A stretch of DNA of 64,000 bases from Deltaproteobacteria bacterium. Its GTDB lineage: Bacteria; Myxococcota_A; UBA796; UBA2385. The translations under genes were made by a program, and so were the position numbers. Of this stretch, positions 28,078-37,241 are shown piece after piece. Under the pieces are notes generated by a model, which worked only from the letters and a program-made list of their open reading frames with translations, was not told the origin of the DNA and did not search any database. The DNA lies in assembly GCA_018401435.1 (NCBI GenBank), contig JAGYJW010000010.1, positions 1-64,000 on the forward strand, in the 5' to 3' direction. The stretch's first letter is position 1. Each line of letters begins with the position of its first letter.

Positions 28078-31000
28078 TCAACCTGCGGCCAGCCGCGCCT
28101 TCAGGCCCGCCGACAGGGCCCGGGTGGTGGCGGCCCGCTGGGGCTGGCCGGCCTCTTTGGCGGCCTGGGTGGCCCCTTCGGCCAGGGCTTGCAGCTCGGG
28201 GTCGGCCAGATCCAGCTCCCGCAACAGCAGCGTCGCGGCCTGCAGGTGGTGGTCAAAGCTGGCCCAGTCGCCCTCTTCGGCCACGCAGCTCAACAGCGCG
28301 AGGTGCAGGTAGACGGCCACGCCGCGCCGCCCGCCCCCCAGCGCCTCGTCCAGGCAGGGCTCCAAGGTGGCGCGGGCCTGGGCCATGCGGCCGGCCGCCA
28401 GCCGGGTGAGGCCAAGGTTGGCCCGGATGACCACGCCAAAGTGGGTGCCGGCGCGCTCGGAGAGGCCCAGGGCAGCCCGGTAGGCCACCTCGGCCTCGTC
28501 CAGGCGGCCCTGCCGCCGCCGGGCGTCGCCCAGGTTGTTGAGGCTCTGCATGCGGCCGACGGGGTAGCCCGCCTGCTGGTAGAGCTCGCTGGCCTGGCGC
28601 AGGGTGCGGGCGGCGGCCTCCAGGTCGTCGGCGACGATGAGCGCTGCGCCGATCTCGGTGAGGCAGTCGGCGCGCCGGGCGGGTGAATCCAGGGCCTCGT
28701 AGAGCCGCAGGGCCTCTTGCAGGTGGCCCAGGGCGGCGGTGGAGAAGCCCCGGCGGCGGGCCACCGTGCCCCGGTGCTCGATGCTGGCGGCCAGCTCTTC
28801 GCTGTCGCCGGCCCGGCGTGCGGCGGCCTCGGCGGCCTCGAAGCAGGCCTCGGCCCGGGCCAGATCGCTTTGTTTTTCGGCGATCATCCCTGCGAATCGA
28901 AGGGCGCGGGCCTGATGGGCCGGCCAGGTCTGCGCCCGCGCCACCAGGGCGTCGGCCTCTGCTGCGCCGGCGTCGAAGCGCCCCCGCAACAGCAGCAGCT
29001 TGAGGCCATCGAGGTCCTGGACCACCTGGGCCTCGGGGCGATCCCCCAAGGCGGCCAGCGCCGCCCCCCGCTCTTCCAACAGGGCCTCGGCCTCGCCCAG
29101 CTCACCCTCGTGAATGGCCTCGGTGATGGCGCGGGCCAGGGGGCCCAAGGCGCGGTCCCAGTCGCCCGCGGCCACCCGGTGGCGCCCGATGCGGGCGGCG
29201 TCCTGGCGCCGGGCCCAGGGGGCGCGCCGCCAGCATCTCGGCGCAGGCGCGGTGCAGGCGGGCGGCGTCGCCCGTCTGCGGAGCTCGTTGAGAATGGATT
29301 CCCGGAGCAGGTTGTGGCACAGGCGCAGGCCGCCTGGGGTCAGCTCGGCCAGGCCGCCTGCCACCAGCGCCCCCGCCAGGCTGGGCGGCAGGGGCAGGTC
29401 CAGGTGGGCGCAGGCCGCGGCCCACTCGGCCTCATCCACATCGCGGCCCAGGGTGGCGGCCAGGCCCAGGGCCAGGTGCGCCGGCTGCCGATCGGAATCA
29501 GGCAGGTGGTGGGCCAGCACCCGATCCACCCGGTCGCGCCAGCTGTCTTCGATGCCCTCGGGCAGGCTGCGATCGGCCCCTGGGCGCAAGGCGAAGCCCG
29601 CCGGCCCCGCCACCAGCAAGGCGCGCCGGGCCCAGCCGCTGACCAGCTCCACCGCAAAGAGGGGGTTGCCCTCGGTGCGGGCCGCCACCGCCCGCGCCAG
29701 GTCGGGCTCCAAGGGCAACAGCGCGGAGATGAGGTCCAGGTGCGCATCTTCAGTGAGGGGGGCCAGGTGGATCACCCGGGTGCCGGGCGCTGGCACCGGC
29801 GTCGCATCGCGGCCGTCTTCTCCTGTACGGGCAGTCATCAAGCAACACAAGGGCGGCGCGTCCGCCCTTCGCTCCAGCAGCCAGCTCACAAAGGTCTGCG
29901 TCTCTGCGCTGTGGTGCACATCCTCCAGGCGCAGCACCAGGGGGCGCTCCCGGGCGAGGTGGCGCAGCACCCGCAAGAGCAGCGTGAAGCGGGCGCTCTG
30001 CGGGGCGCCCTCAAAGCGGGCGGCTCCGGCGGGCTGGTCGCCGCTGGGCTGCAGCAAGGTCACCAGGGCCGCGGCGCCCACCGCCTCCACCAGCCCGGGG
30101 TGGACGGCCTCGAGGGTGGGCAGCCTCGCTTCGATCTCGGTCGGATCCAGCCCCACCAGGCCCAGGTGCCGGGCCAACATGCGGCTGAGGCCATCGGCCG
30201 GCGTCGAGATGGGGTCGTGGGTGGCCACCAGGGTGAGGGTGGCGCCCAGCTCGGCCGCGCGGCTGGCCACGGCCTGGGACAGGGCGGTCTTGCCCACCCC
30301 CGGCCCGCCTTCGATTCGCACCGCCCGTGGCCGGCGGTCCCGCAACAGCGCGGCCAGGTCGGACCAGATGGCGTCCATCTCGCGGTCCCGACCCACCAGG
30401 GGCAGGGCCCGCACGCCCAGCAGCGACAGGCCCGCCCCCATGAGGTGGTAGGCCGGGCGCTGGGCGTGGGGGTGGCGCCAGGGCGGCAGGCGGGTGGGCG
30501 CCAGGCTGGGCGGCGCCGCAAGGGGGGCCATGCGGGCGGCGAGCGCCGCGGTATCCTCCTCGAAGATCTCGATGGGAAGCGTATTCAGTTCGAGATCGGG
30601 CAGGGTGGTGCGCGGGGGCTCGGCCGCGTGATCCCCGGTCTCCAGCGCGCTCTGCAGCGGGGCCTCCCCCAAGGCGCGCAGGGCCTGGGCGGCATCTGCG
30701 GCATTGGCGAAGCGGTCGGCCGGCCGGCGGGCCAGCAGGCGGCCCAGCCAGCCCGCCAGGCCGTCGGGGTGGGAGAGACGGGGCGCGAAAGGCGGCAACA
30801 CGCCCGCGAGGTGGGCCTGCAAGACCTCGTCGGTGCTCAGACCGCCAAAGGGCGCCCGGCCGCAGACCATCCACCAGCCCACACAACCCAAGGCGTAGAG
30901 GTCGGTCCAGGGCCCCTGGCTGCGGCCATCCCCGCGCACCTGCTCGGGCGCCATGAAGGCTGCGGTGCCTGCCGGAATGGGCTCGTCGCCGGCCCGCTCC

Positions 31001-31518
31001 TCCCAGGCGTGGGCGATGCCGAAGTCGGTCAGGCGCACCCCGGGCCGCAGGTCCCGTGGGCCCGCCAGCAAGATGTTGGCGGGCTTGATGTCGCGGTGCA
31101 GCACCCCCCGGGCGTGGGCGTGGGCCAGGGCCGACAGCACCTGGTCGAGCAGGTCACGGGCGGCCTCCCAGGTGCGGGGCGGCCGGCGATCCAGGGCCCC
31201 CTGGCTGGCATATTCCATGGCGATGAAGCGCGAGCCTTCAGGCACGACCCCCCCCGTGTCCCGCGCCAGGGCCGCCGTCACGACGCCCATATCCAGGATC
31301 ACCACGATGCCGGGGTGGTCGAGTCGTGCGGCCTGGCGCACCTCGTTGTGAAAGACGCGGTCGGCCCGGGTCGCGCCGATGGGTGCCGGCGGCAGCAGCT
31401 TGATGGCCACCTCGACGCCGTGGTCACGGTGGCGGCCCCGCCAGACCTCGCCCGAGGCGCCGCGCCCGGCCACATCGGTCAGGTCGAAGGGGCCCAACGG
31501 GAGAGGGGTCGGGGCCAT
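28078..31518 (-). CDS. Ser/Thr protein kinase with AAA-type ATPase and TPR regions
   Basis: This protein has about 1146 residues. Kinase (9-285): glycine loop GRGASGEVW, catalytic Lys40 in VAIKLL, HRDIKPAN (Asp143), DFG (165-167) and APEQ. An ATPase module follows, with P-loop GGPGVGKT (404-411), a VLRLEDVHH Walker-B-like strand and a long helical region, then TPR-like repeats from about residue 800 to the end (ASIEHRGTVARRRG, SLNNLGDARRRQGRLDEAE). There is no transmembrane segment, so it is cytosolic. Such kinase-ATPase-TPR proteins are typical of Myxococcota and are thought to relay signals to protein partners. Residues near 755-790 look garbled: a pair of indels at about 29270 and 29220 breaks the helix pattern, and the other frame gives GDAARLHRACAEMLAARP. 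Confidence 0.88.
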   Translation of the reverse strand: MAPTPLPLGPFDLTDVAGRGASGEVWRGRHRDHGVEVAIKLLPPAPIGATRADRVFHNEVRQAARLDHPGIVVILDMGVVTAALARDTGGVVPEGSRFIAMEYASQGALDRRPPRTWEAARDLLDQVLSALAHAHARGVLHRDIKPANILLAGPRDLRPGVRLTDFGIAHAWEERAGDEPIPAGTAAFMAPEQVRGDGRSQGPWTDLYALGCVGWWMVCGRAPFGGLSTDEVLQAHLAGVLPPFAPRLSHPDGLAGWLGRLLARRPADRFANAADAAQALRALGEAPLQSALETGDHAAEPPRTTLPDLELNTLPIEIFEEDTAALAARMAPLAAPPSLAPTRLPPWRHPHAQRPAYHLMGAGLSLLGVRALPLVGRDREMDAIWSDLAALLRDRRPRAVRIEGGPGVGKTALSQAVASRAAELGATLTLVATHDPISTPADGLSRMLARHLGLVGLDPTEIEARLPTLEAVHPGLVEAVGAAALVTLLQPSGDQPAGAARFEGAPQSARFTLLLRVLRHLARERPLVLRLEDVHHSAETQTFVSWLLERRADAPPLCCLMTARTGEDGRDATPVPAPGTRVIHLAPLTEDAHLDLISALLPLEPDLARAVAARTEGNPLFAVELVSGWARRALLVAGPAGFALRPGADRSLPEGIEDSWRDRVDRVLAHHLPDSDRQPAHLALGLAATLGRDVDEAEWAAACAHLDLPLPPSLAGALVAGGLAELTPGGLRLCHNLLRESILNELRRRATPPACTAPAPRCWRRAPWARRQDAARIGRHRVAAGDWDRALGPLARAITEAIHEGELGEAEALLEERGAALAALGDRPEAQVVQDLDGLKLLLLRGRFDAGAAEADALVARAQTWPAHQARALRFAGMIAEKQSDLARAEACFEAAEAAARRAGDSEELAASIEHRGTVARRRGFSTAALGHLQEALRLYEALDSPARRADCLTEIGAALIVADDLEAAARTLRQASELYQQAGYPVGRMQSLNNLGDARRRQGRLDEAEVAYRAALGLSERAGTHFGVVIRANLGLTRLAAGRMAQARATLEPCLDEALGGGRRGVAVYLHLALLSCVAEEGDWASFDHHLQAATLLLRELDLADPELQALAEGATQAAKEAGQPQRAATTRALSAGLKARLAAG

Positions 31519-31676
31519 GGTGCCGCGTGGGAGAGGGTGCGAAGCGCTGCCGCCTTGGCTCCTTTCATCCCTCTGCGCCCCATGCGCAAGTCACGAAGCG
31601 TCGGCGGGGACGATCCTGCGTTGCGGCGGGGCCACCGAGGGTCTATGCAGCCAGGGCCCCCCGTGATGGAGCCCCC

Positions 31677-31871
31677 ATGCCCGACGACACCACCAAGCTG
31701 CCCAAGGTTGGCACCGCCAACACGCCCACGCCGGCGGGCGACGGCGGCCCACTTGCGGAGATCAAGCCCCGCGACGGCATTCTGGCAGAGGGCTCCAACA
31801 CATTTGAAGGCGGGGCTGCCACCCCCGCCGTCGCTCCCGCCCCGGCGCCCGCCCGCCGTCGCTCCCGCTGA
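31677..31871 (+). CDS. small hypothetical protein
   Basis: This is a 64-residue protein starting MPDDTTKLPKVG. It is rich in Pro, Ala and Gly, with a basic ARRRSR end, no signal or membrane segment and no recognised domain. The start is well supported by GGAGCCCCC directly upstream, the same context as at 61294. It lies between two minus-strand genes and ends 3 bases before the stop of the ABC exporter gene. It is probably disordered. Confidence 0.5.
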   Translation: MPDDTTKLPKVGTANTPTPAGDGGPLAEIKPRDGILAEGSNTFEGGAATPAVAPAPAPARRRSR

Positions 31872-31874
31872 TCC

Positions 31875-33710
31875 TCAGCGATAGCCCTCGGCCTGCAAAG
31901 AAAAAAGCCGCGCATAGGTGCCGTCGGCGGCCATCAGGCCGGCGTGATCTCCTTGTTCGATGATGCGGCCTTCGTCGAGCACCACGATCCGATCGGCCAT
32001 GCGCACGGTGCTGAATCGGTGGCTGATCAGCACCGCCATCTGTTGGGCGGTGAGCTGCTTGACCCGCTGGAAGATCTCGGCCTCCGCCTCGGCGTCCATG
32101 GCGCTGGTGGGCTCGTCAAAGACCAGCAGATCGGCGTCGGCGCGCATGAAGGCCCGACTCAGCGCGATCTTCTGCCACTGGCCCCCCGACAGCTCCCGGC
32201 CGTCCTGGAACCAGCGCCCCAGCTGGGTCTGCATGCCGTCGGGCAGGGCCTGGATGAAGGGCAGGGCCATGCCCTGTTCGGCGGCCTTCTCTCGCCGGGG
32301 GCCGTCGTCGAGGTGGTCCACATCGCCCACGCCCACATTCTCGCCCACCGTCAGCTGGTAGCGCACGAAGTCCTGGAAGATGACCCCGATGCGGCGGCGC
32401 AAGGCCGCCTCCTGCCAGTCCTGCAGGTCCAGGCCGTCCAGGGTGATGTGACCCTCGGCCGGCTTGTAGAGGCGGGTGAGCAGCTTGATGAGGGTGGTCT
32501 TGCCGCTCCCGTTGTGGCCCACCAGGGCCAGCTTCTGGCCAGGCGAGATGTGCAGGTCCACCCCCCGCAGCGCCGGCGTGCTGGCGCCGGGGTAGGTGAA
32601 GCCCACCCCATGAAAGCGCACGCCGTCGCCGGGGTCGGGGCCCGCGGTCGCCGATCCGCCGGGCGGGTCCACCGGCAGCTCCAGAAAGCCAAAGAGGGTG
32701 GACAGGTAGAGGTTGTCTTCGTAGATGCCGCCAAGGGCCTTCAAGATCGCGGCAAATGCGCCTTGACCCTGCTTGAAGACGAGCAGGTAGAGCGTCATCT
32801 GTCCCAGGGTGACCGCCCCGATGACCGCGCTCCAGCCAATCCAGGCATAGGCCCCATACAAGGCGCCCGTGCCCAGCAGCCCCAGCAGGAAGCCCCAGAG
32901 GGCGGCCCGGCGGGCCAGGCGGGCCTCCTCCCCATAGATGCCTTGGAAGATCGCGTCGTATCGATCCACCAGCAGGGGGCCCACACCCAGCAGCTTGACC
33001 TCCTTGGCGTAGTCTTCGCGGGCCACCACCACCTCCAGGTAGCCCTGCTTGCGCACCTCGGGGCTGCGCCAGGAGAAGAGCCGGAAGGCGTCCCCGGCAA
33101 AGCGGGCCTCGGCCAGAAAAGACGGCAGGGCCGCCAGGGCGAGCACCAGCACCGTCCACGGGGAGAAGTCCAGCAAGATGGCGGCATAGCTGGCCAGGGA
33201 CAGGGCGTTCTGTACCAGGCCGAAGGATTGGGTGACCAGGGAGAGCGGGCGTCGAGACGCCTCTCGGCGCGCCCGGGTCATCTGGTCGTAGATCTCCGAG
33301 TCTTCAAAATGGGGCAGCTCGAGGGTGAGCGCCTTGCGCAGAATGAGCACGTTGACCGTGTTTCCGAGCTGTGCGCGCAGCAGGGTGGTGCTGAGGTCCA
33401 GGCCCCGGCGAACCGCGGCCAGCAGGACCACCAGGCCCGCTTCGGCCGCGATCCACTGCAAGGCCGATACGCGATCCTCGGCCAGCCCGGTGGCCGCCCC
33501 GGCCACCACCCCGTCGATGATGCGTTGGCCCACCAGGGCCACCCCCGCCGGCAGCAGGCCTCCCAATAGGGTGAGCAGGGCCAGGACCAGGGTCAGGCCG
33601 GGGCTGGTCTGCCACACCAGCCGCAAGGCCCGCGGGCTGTGGCGCAGCACGGCGAGGTGGGCGGAGAGGCGCTCGCGCAAGGGCTGACGGGGCGGGGGAG
33701 AGGGCGGCAT
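31875..33710 (-). CDS. ABC exporter, fused permease and ATPase
   Basis: This is a 611-residue half-transporter. Residues about 25-330 carry about six membrane segments (for example TLVLALLTLLGGLLPAGVALV, TVLVLALAALPSFL, ALWGFLLGLLGTGALYGAYAWIG). The ATPase domain has Walker A GHNGSGKTT, the Q-loop IFQDFVRYQ, signature LSGGQWQK, Walker B LLVFDEPTSAMD and switch ISHRFSTVR. All catalytic residues are intact, so it should work as a homodimer exporting a lipid, peptide or drug-like substrate that cannot be named from sequence. It follows the UbiA-like gene by 30 bases and is probably co-transcribed with it. Confidence 0.9.
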   Translation of the reverse strand: MPPSPPPRQPLRERLSAHLAVLRHSPRALRLVWQTSPGLTLVLALLTLLGGLLPAGVALVGQRIIDGVVAGAATGLAEDRVSALQWIAAEAGLVVLLAAVRRGLDLSTTLLRAQLGNTVNVLILRKALTLELPHFEDSEIYDQMTRARREASRRPLSLVTQSFGLVQNALSLASYAAILLDFSPWTVLVLALAALPSFLAEARFAGDAFRLFSWRSPEVRKQGYLEVVVAREDYAKEVKLLGVGPLLVDRYDAIFQGIYGEEARLARRAALWGFLLGLLGTGALYGAYAWIGWSAVIGAVTLGQMTLYLLVFKQGQGAFAAILKALGGIYEDNLYLSTLFGFLELPVDPPGGSATAGPDPGDGVRFHGVGFTYPGASTPALRGVDLHISPGQKLALVGHNGSGKTTLIKLLTRLYKPAEGHITLDGLDLQDWQEAALRRRIGVIFQDFVRYQLTVGENVGVGDVDHLDDGPRREKAAEQGMALPFIQALPDGMQTQLGRWFQDGRELSGGQWQKIALSRAFMRADADLLVFDEPTSAMDAEAEAEIFQRVKQLTAQQMAVLISHRFSTVRMADRIVVLDEGRIIEQGDHAGLMAADGTYARLFSLQAEGYR

Positions 33711-33740
33711 CGGGGCGATCTTCCCACCAAAGCGACAAGG

Positions 33741-34649
33741 TCAACGTGCTGGCGCGGGCACGACCGCCGTGCATTGGCCGGCCACCTTGCCCCCCCGGTC
33801 CAGGCAGCGCCGGTGATCGATCAGGGCGAGGGCCAGGGCGAGCAGGGCGAGGACGACCAGGGCCCGCACCACCCGGGCCGGGGCCGGTCCGCGCCCCATC
33901 CAGGCCAGCAGCAGGGCCAGCGGTGCCGCCAGGATCAGCATCAGGCGGGGCAGCAGGCCCACCGCCGCGAGGCCGCAGATCAAAGCGCCGCCGGCCCCCA
34001 TGCACAGCCGCGCGCCCTGCAGCGCCGCCCCATCCCCGGCCCGGGCCGCCAGGGTCCGGTAGCCTCGCGCCCGGTCCTCAGCCCCTTGACCCACCTGGGC
34101 CAGCAAGCTGAGACCCAGCATGGCGAGCACCATCCCGCAGAGCAGAGCCAGGGTGCGGCCGGTGAGGGGCGCCAGCACGGGCGCATGGCCCGCCAGGGGG
34201 GTCAGCAGGCCATAGCCCAGGCCGTTGACCAGGGGGCCCAGCAGGGGGTGGCCCTTCCAGGCCGTGGCCGGGTGGCTGTAGAGCAGACCCAACAGCGCCG
34301 CCCCGGCCGCGCACAGGGCCGACAGCGGGTGGGCCAGCAGGGCGATCGGTGGCGCGAGGGCCAGGGCCAGCAGCCCCATGCGGCCCGCCGAGGGTGGCAC
34401 CGGCACCGCCCGCCCGAAGAGCACCGCCCCCTGGTCCTGGTCCAGCGCGGCGTTGAGCCACAAGGCGCCCGCATGCAGGAAGGCCCACGCGACAAAGAGG
34501 GGCAGAAGGGCGTTCTCGCCCCGAAGCGACAGGGCGCTCTCCCAGTGGGCCAGGCCGAATCCGCAGAGCAGCATCAGCCAGAGCAGGGGCAGCATCGCGG
34601 GCCGGGCGAGGGTCCACCAGGCGGCAAAGGCGGGGGGCTGCTGCGACAT
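33741..34649 (-). CDS. UbiA-family prenyltransferase-like membrane protein
   Basis: This is a 302-residue, very hydrophobic protein with about eight membrane helices. The Asp-rich motif is LNAALDQDQG (about residue 65), a shortened form of the NDxxDxxxD of UbiA enzymes. The second motif is EDRARGYRTLAARAGD (about 187), typical of the family. UbiA enzymes move a prenyl chain onto an aromatic ring or other acceptor in the membrane. The start at 34649 gives MSQQPPAFAAWWTLARP and has a GGAG upstream; longer starts would overlap rsmG. It diverges from rsmG with 55 bases between, and TAGCCT/GGCTATCC in the gap may serve both. Confidence 0.75.
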   Translation of the reverse strand: MSQQPPAFAAWWTLARPAMLPLLWLMLLCGFGLAHWESALSLRGENALLPLFVAWAFLHAGALWLNAALDQDQGAVLFGRAVPVPPSAGRMGLLALALAPPIALLAHPLSALCAAGAALLGLLYSHPATAWKGHPLLGPLVNGLGYGLLTPLAGHAPVLAPLTGRTLALLCGMVLAMLGLSLLAQVGQGAEDRARGYRTLAARAGDGAALQGARLCMGAGGALICGLAAVGLLPRLMLILAAPLALLLAWMGRGPAPARVVRALVVLALLALALALIDHRRCLDRGGKVAGQCTAVVPAPAR

Positions 34650-34674
34650 CGGGCGGGGGCTCCGTGGAGCGGGA

Positions 34675-34680
34675 TAGCCT
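34675..34680 (+). promoter_or_regulatory. candidate -10 element (TAGCCT) between divergent ubiA-like gene and rsmG
   Basis: TAGCCT lies 24 bases before the rsmG GTG, inside GGATAGCC, which reads GGCTATCC on the other strand toward the UbiA-like gene. It is one of several TAGxxT hexamers found before starts here. Confidence 0.35.
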
Positions 34681-34704
34681 GGGAGGCCTCCCCTGAGCAT
34701 CGCC

Positions 34705-35289
34705 GTGACCGAAGAACTGTCCTTGCCTGCGGATCTCGACCCCCGCGCCCACGCCATCTTGCTCGCCCACGCCGCCTTGCTCGCGCGCTGGCGCGGCGCC
34801 ATGGACCTGGTGGGCCCGGGGCCCATCGCCCCCCACTTCACGGACGCCATCGGCGCGGTGACCCAGCTCGCCGTCGCCGGGCAATGGGCCGACCTGGGCT
34901 CGGGCGCCGGCTTCCCCGGCGTGGCCCTGGCGGCCCTCTACCCGGGCGCGCGGGTGCTCTTGGTGGAGAGCCGACAGAAGCGCGCGATCTTCTTGCAGCG
35001 GGTGCTGCGCGAGGCCCGGGTGGACAATGCCACGGTGCACGCCGGCCGCAGCGAGGCCCTGGCCGACGGCAGCCTGGATGGCTTTGTCAGCCGCGCTTAT
35101 AAGCCCCCCGCGCGTGTTCTGGATGAGGACGCCCGGCGGCTGCTCCGTCCGGGGGGACAGGTGGTCCTGCTGCTGGGGGACGACCCCGACGTGCAAGCCC
35201 CCGCTGGATTCGTCGAGACGGACCGCCGTCGCTATGCGGTTGAAGACGGGCACCGGGTGCGCGTCGTGATGCGCCTGGAGGCCCCATGA
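34705..35289 (+). CDS. rsmG: 16S rRNA (guanine-527-N7)-methyltransferase RsmG
   Basis: This is a 194-residue protein, slightly short for the family (about 200-215). The diagnostic motif ADLGSGAGFPGV (residues 62-73) binds SAM; VLLVESRQKRAIFLQRVLRE and the later VSRAYKPPARVL follow the family order (usually SRA...PL). It methylates N7 of G527 in 16S rRNA, and loss gives low-level streptomycin resistance. It starts with GTG at 34705. Its stop overlaps the ATG of the next gene (ATGA). There are no parA/parB or mnmG neighbours, unlike the usual rsmG context. Confidence 0.9.
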   Translation: MTEELSLPADLDPRAHAILLAHAALLARWRGAMDLVGPGPIAPHFTDAIGAVTQLAVAGQWADLGSGAGFPGVALAALYPGARVLLVESRQKRAIFLQRVLREARVDNATVHAGRSEALADGSLDGFVSRAYKPPARVLDEDARRLLRPGGQVVLLLGDDPDVQAPAGFVETDRRRYAVEDGHRVRVVMRLEAP

Positions 35290-37058
35290 TCCCAATGCTG
35301 CTGGCCCTGCTCGCCCCAGTCCACGCGGGCCCCCGAGGAGATATTCAGCTGCGGCTCTTCGATCCGGCCCTGGACGCCGCCGCCGACCTGGCCGAGACCT
35401 ATGACAGCACGCTGGCCGAGAGCGATCTCGGCGATGCCTTCTCCTGCTGGGATCGGGTGGGGGTGAGCAACTTCAACCTGGACGTGCCCATCGACCTGGT
35501 GGGCCTGTCGCCGGGCCAGGACACGCTCACGCTCTATGTGGGCTTTGGCGACATCACCGGCGCCGGCATGACGCTCTATGGGCAAGACGCCGACTGGTTC
35601 GACAGCTGCCCGGAATTCAGCGTGGCCATCCACAGCATCGCCCTGCGGAACCCCGAGCTGGTGGGCACGCTCTTGTTGGAGCCCGATGGGGCGGGCTTTT
35701 CGGTGTCCTGGTATAGCCCGCCGCTGTTCTCTGCCGATATCGAGAGCGACATCGAGGCGGTGCCCGATGATCTCGTCCTGGGATTTCTTGAAGATACGAT
35801 CGTGGACCTCCTGACGGCCGAGATCGAGGCGGCCCTGCCCCCCATCCTCAACGAGAGCCTCGCCCAGGCGGCCTTTCAGGGCGACTACGACGACTATGCA
35901 CTCGACATCGCCTTGCAAGATGTGCAGCTGCAGCCCGGCAGCCTGGCCCTGGGGGCCCGAACCGAGGTGTCCTTTGTCGGGCGGCCCGCCTGCGCGGTGC
36001 CCGCAGGCGGCGCCGGGCCGGGGGGTCGGGATGTGGCGATCAACCTTGACGATCCGCAGGAGTCCGCCTTTGGCGTGGGCCTGACCGAGCGCTTCACCAA
36101 TGCCTTGCTGCACATGAGCTGGCAATCGGGCGCCTTCTGCATGCGCGCCGATGCCACCGAGGCCCTGTCTGCGCGGCTGGCGGCCCTGGTGGACCCCGAC
36201 ATCCTGCAGATCGAGGCCGCAGCCTCCTTGGCCGAGCCCCCCGTGCTGGTGCTGGAAGACAGCGGCATGTCCCTGTCTTTGCGGGGCTTGCAGATCGACG
36301 TGACGGGGCGATCGGATAGCGGCGATGTGTCGCTGGTTTCGGCGCAGATCGACCTCGACGGCCGCGCGCGGGTGGGCTTCTCGCCCTCCTTGACGGCCGT
36401 GACCTTGTCTCTGTCCAACCTGGACCTGCGCTTCAACGACCTCAGCCTGGGCCATATCCGCCCGACCTTCTCCGACCACATCCAGCCGCTGCTGGAGGAG
36501 CAGATCGCCGCCTGGCTCGCGGCCGAGCTGCAGCGCATCCCCATGTTCAGCTCCCTCTACTATGGGCTGGGCTACGCCATTGTGGTGGACCGGGCGGCGC
36601 CGGTGGACGGCGGGCTGGCCCTGTGGGTGGACCTGCTGGACCCCGCCACGGTGGACCAGGTGGCCCCCGATACCACCATCGACGCGGTCGAAGCCGGGCG
36701 CAGCTCGGCCCGGGTGGCCTGGAGCGCCACCGACGACCAGCCGGGCCCGCTGCTGTGGTCCTACAGCCTGGATGGCGGCGCCTGGTCGGCCTTTACGGAA
36801 GATGTCGAGACGGAGCTGTGGGGGTTGGACGAGGGCCAACACAGCGTCGCCGTCAAGGCCCGGGACACCTGGCTCAACGAGGATGGCAGCCCCGCCGAGG
36901 CCCACTTCACGATCTCCCAAGACAACGCTCTGCGGGGGGGTGAGGGCTGCGGGGGCTGCGCCGGGCTGGGACCGCGCTCCGCGGGCCTGTTGGGGTTGTT
37001 GACGGGTCTGACCGGCTTGCTCGCCCGTCGTCGCCCTCGCCTGGGACAGACGGCCTGA
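35286..37058 (+). CDS. secreted TULIP/BPI-like protein with MYXO-CTERM-type tail
   Basis: This is a 590-residue protein with a short signal peptide (MIPMLLALLAPVHAG). The central part has long amphipathic strands and helices with PTFSDHIQPLLEEQIAAWLAAEL and SPSLTAVTLSLSNLDLRF, reminiscent of lipid-binding TULIP/BPI folds; this is a weak, fold-level call. Residues about 455-545 resemble an Ig/Big-type module (APDTTIDA...SYSLDGGAWSAF...LDEGQHSVAVKARD). The C-terminus has a Gly/Cys-rich GGCAGLG, a hydrophobic stretch GLLGLLTGLTGLLA and RRRPR, a sorting tail like MYXO-CTERM. It is expected at the cell surface. It is coupled to rsmG by ATGA overlap. Confidence 0.65.
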   Translation: MIPMLLALLAPVHAGPRGDIQLRLFDPALDAAADLAETYDSTLAESDLGDAFSCWDRVGVSNFNLDVPIDLVGLSPGQDTLTLYVGFGDITGAGMTLYGQDADWFDSCPEFSVAIHSIALRNPELVGTLLLEPDGAGFSVSWYSPPLFSADIESDIEAVPDDLVLGFLEDTIVDLLTAEIEAALPPILNESLAQAAFQGDYDDYALDIALQDVQLQPGSLALGARTEVSFVGRPACAVPAGGAGPGGRDVAINLDDPQESAFGVGLTERFTNALLHMSWQSGAFCMRADATEALSARLAALVDPDILQIEAAASLAEPPVLVLEDSGMSLSLRGLQIDVTGRSDSGDVSLVSAQIDLDGRARVGFSPSLTAVTLSLSNLDLRFNDLSLGHIRPTFSDHIQPLLEEQIAAWLAAELQRIPMFSSLYYGLGYAIVVDRAAPVDGGLALWVDLLDPATVDQVAPDTTIDAVEAGRSSARVAWSATDDQPGPLLWSYSLDGGAWSAFTEDVETELWGLDEGQHSVAVKARDTWLNEDGSPAEAHFTISQDNALRGGEGCGGCAGLGPRSAGLLGLLTGLTGLLARRRPRLGQTA

Positions 37059-37091
37059 GGCCCTGTCGGCTCTGTCCGATTCTGCGCCAAA

Positions 37092-37149
37092 GTCTCATCT
37101 TGTGGACAAAACGAGACAACATGAGCCCGGACTCTGCAGGAAGTCCGGG
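37092..37149 (+). ncRNA. structured intergenic segment, possible small RNA
   Basis: Two adjacent hairpins lie here: an imperfect 11-bp stem (37092-37117, GTCTCATCTTG against CAAAACGAGAC) and a perfect 8-bp stem CCCGGACT/AGTCCGGG (37126-37133 with 37142-37149). They are followed about 45 bases later by a strong terminator. The segment is the untranslated tail of the upstream gene or a separate small RNA; no promoter is certain. Confidence 0.3.
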
Positions 37150-37192
37150 GATACAGTCCCTTTACACACTACCCCGTGTGCATGGTTGCCTT

Positions 37193-37228
37193 GCCCGCCG
37201 GTGCGTTGCTTCACCGGCGGGCATTTTT
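37193..37228 (+). terminator. Rho-independent terminator
   Basis: A perfect 10-bp stem (GCCCGCCGGT / ACCGGCGGGC) with a 10-base loop is followed by ATTTTT. It ends transcription on the plus strand after the 35286-37058 gene, 14 bases before the convergent gene's stop at 37242. Confidence 0.85.
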
Positions 37229-37241
37229 CATGGGTTGGGCT

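Noticed and set aside
37092-37228. tRNA-like cloverleaf
   Set aside because: The hairpins lack the acceptor/T-arm signatures (no GGTTCGAATCC-like arm, no CCA-type end).
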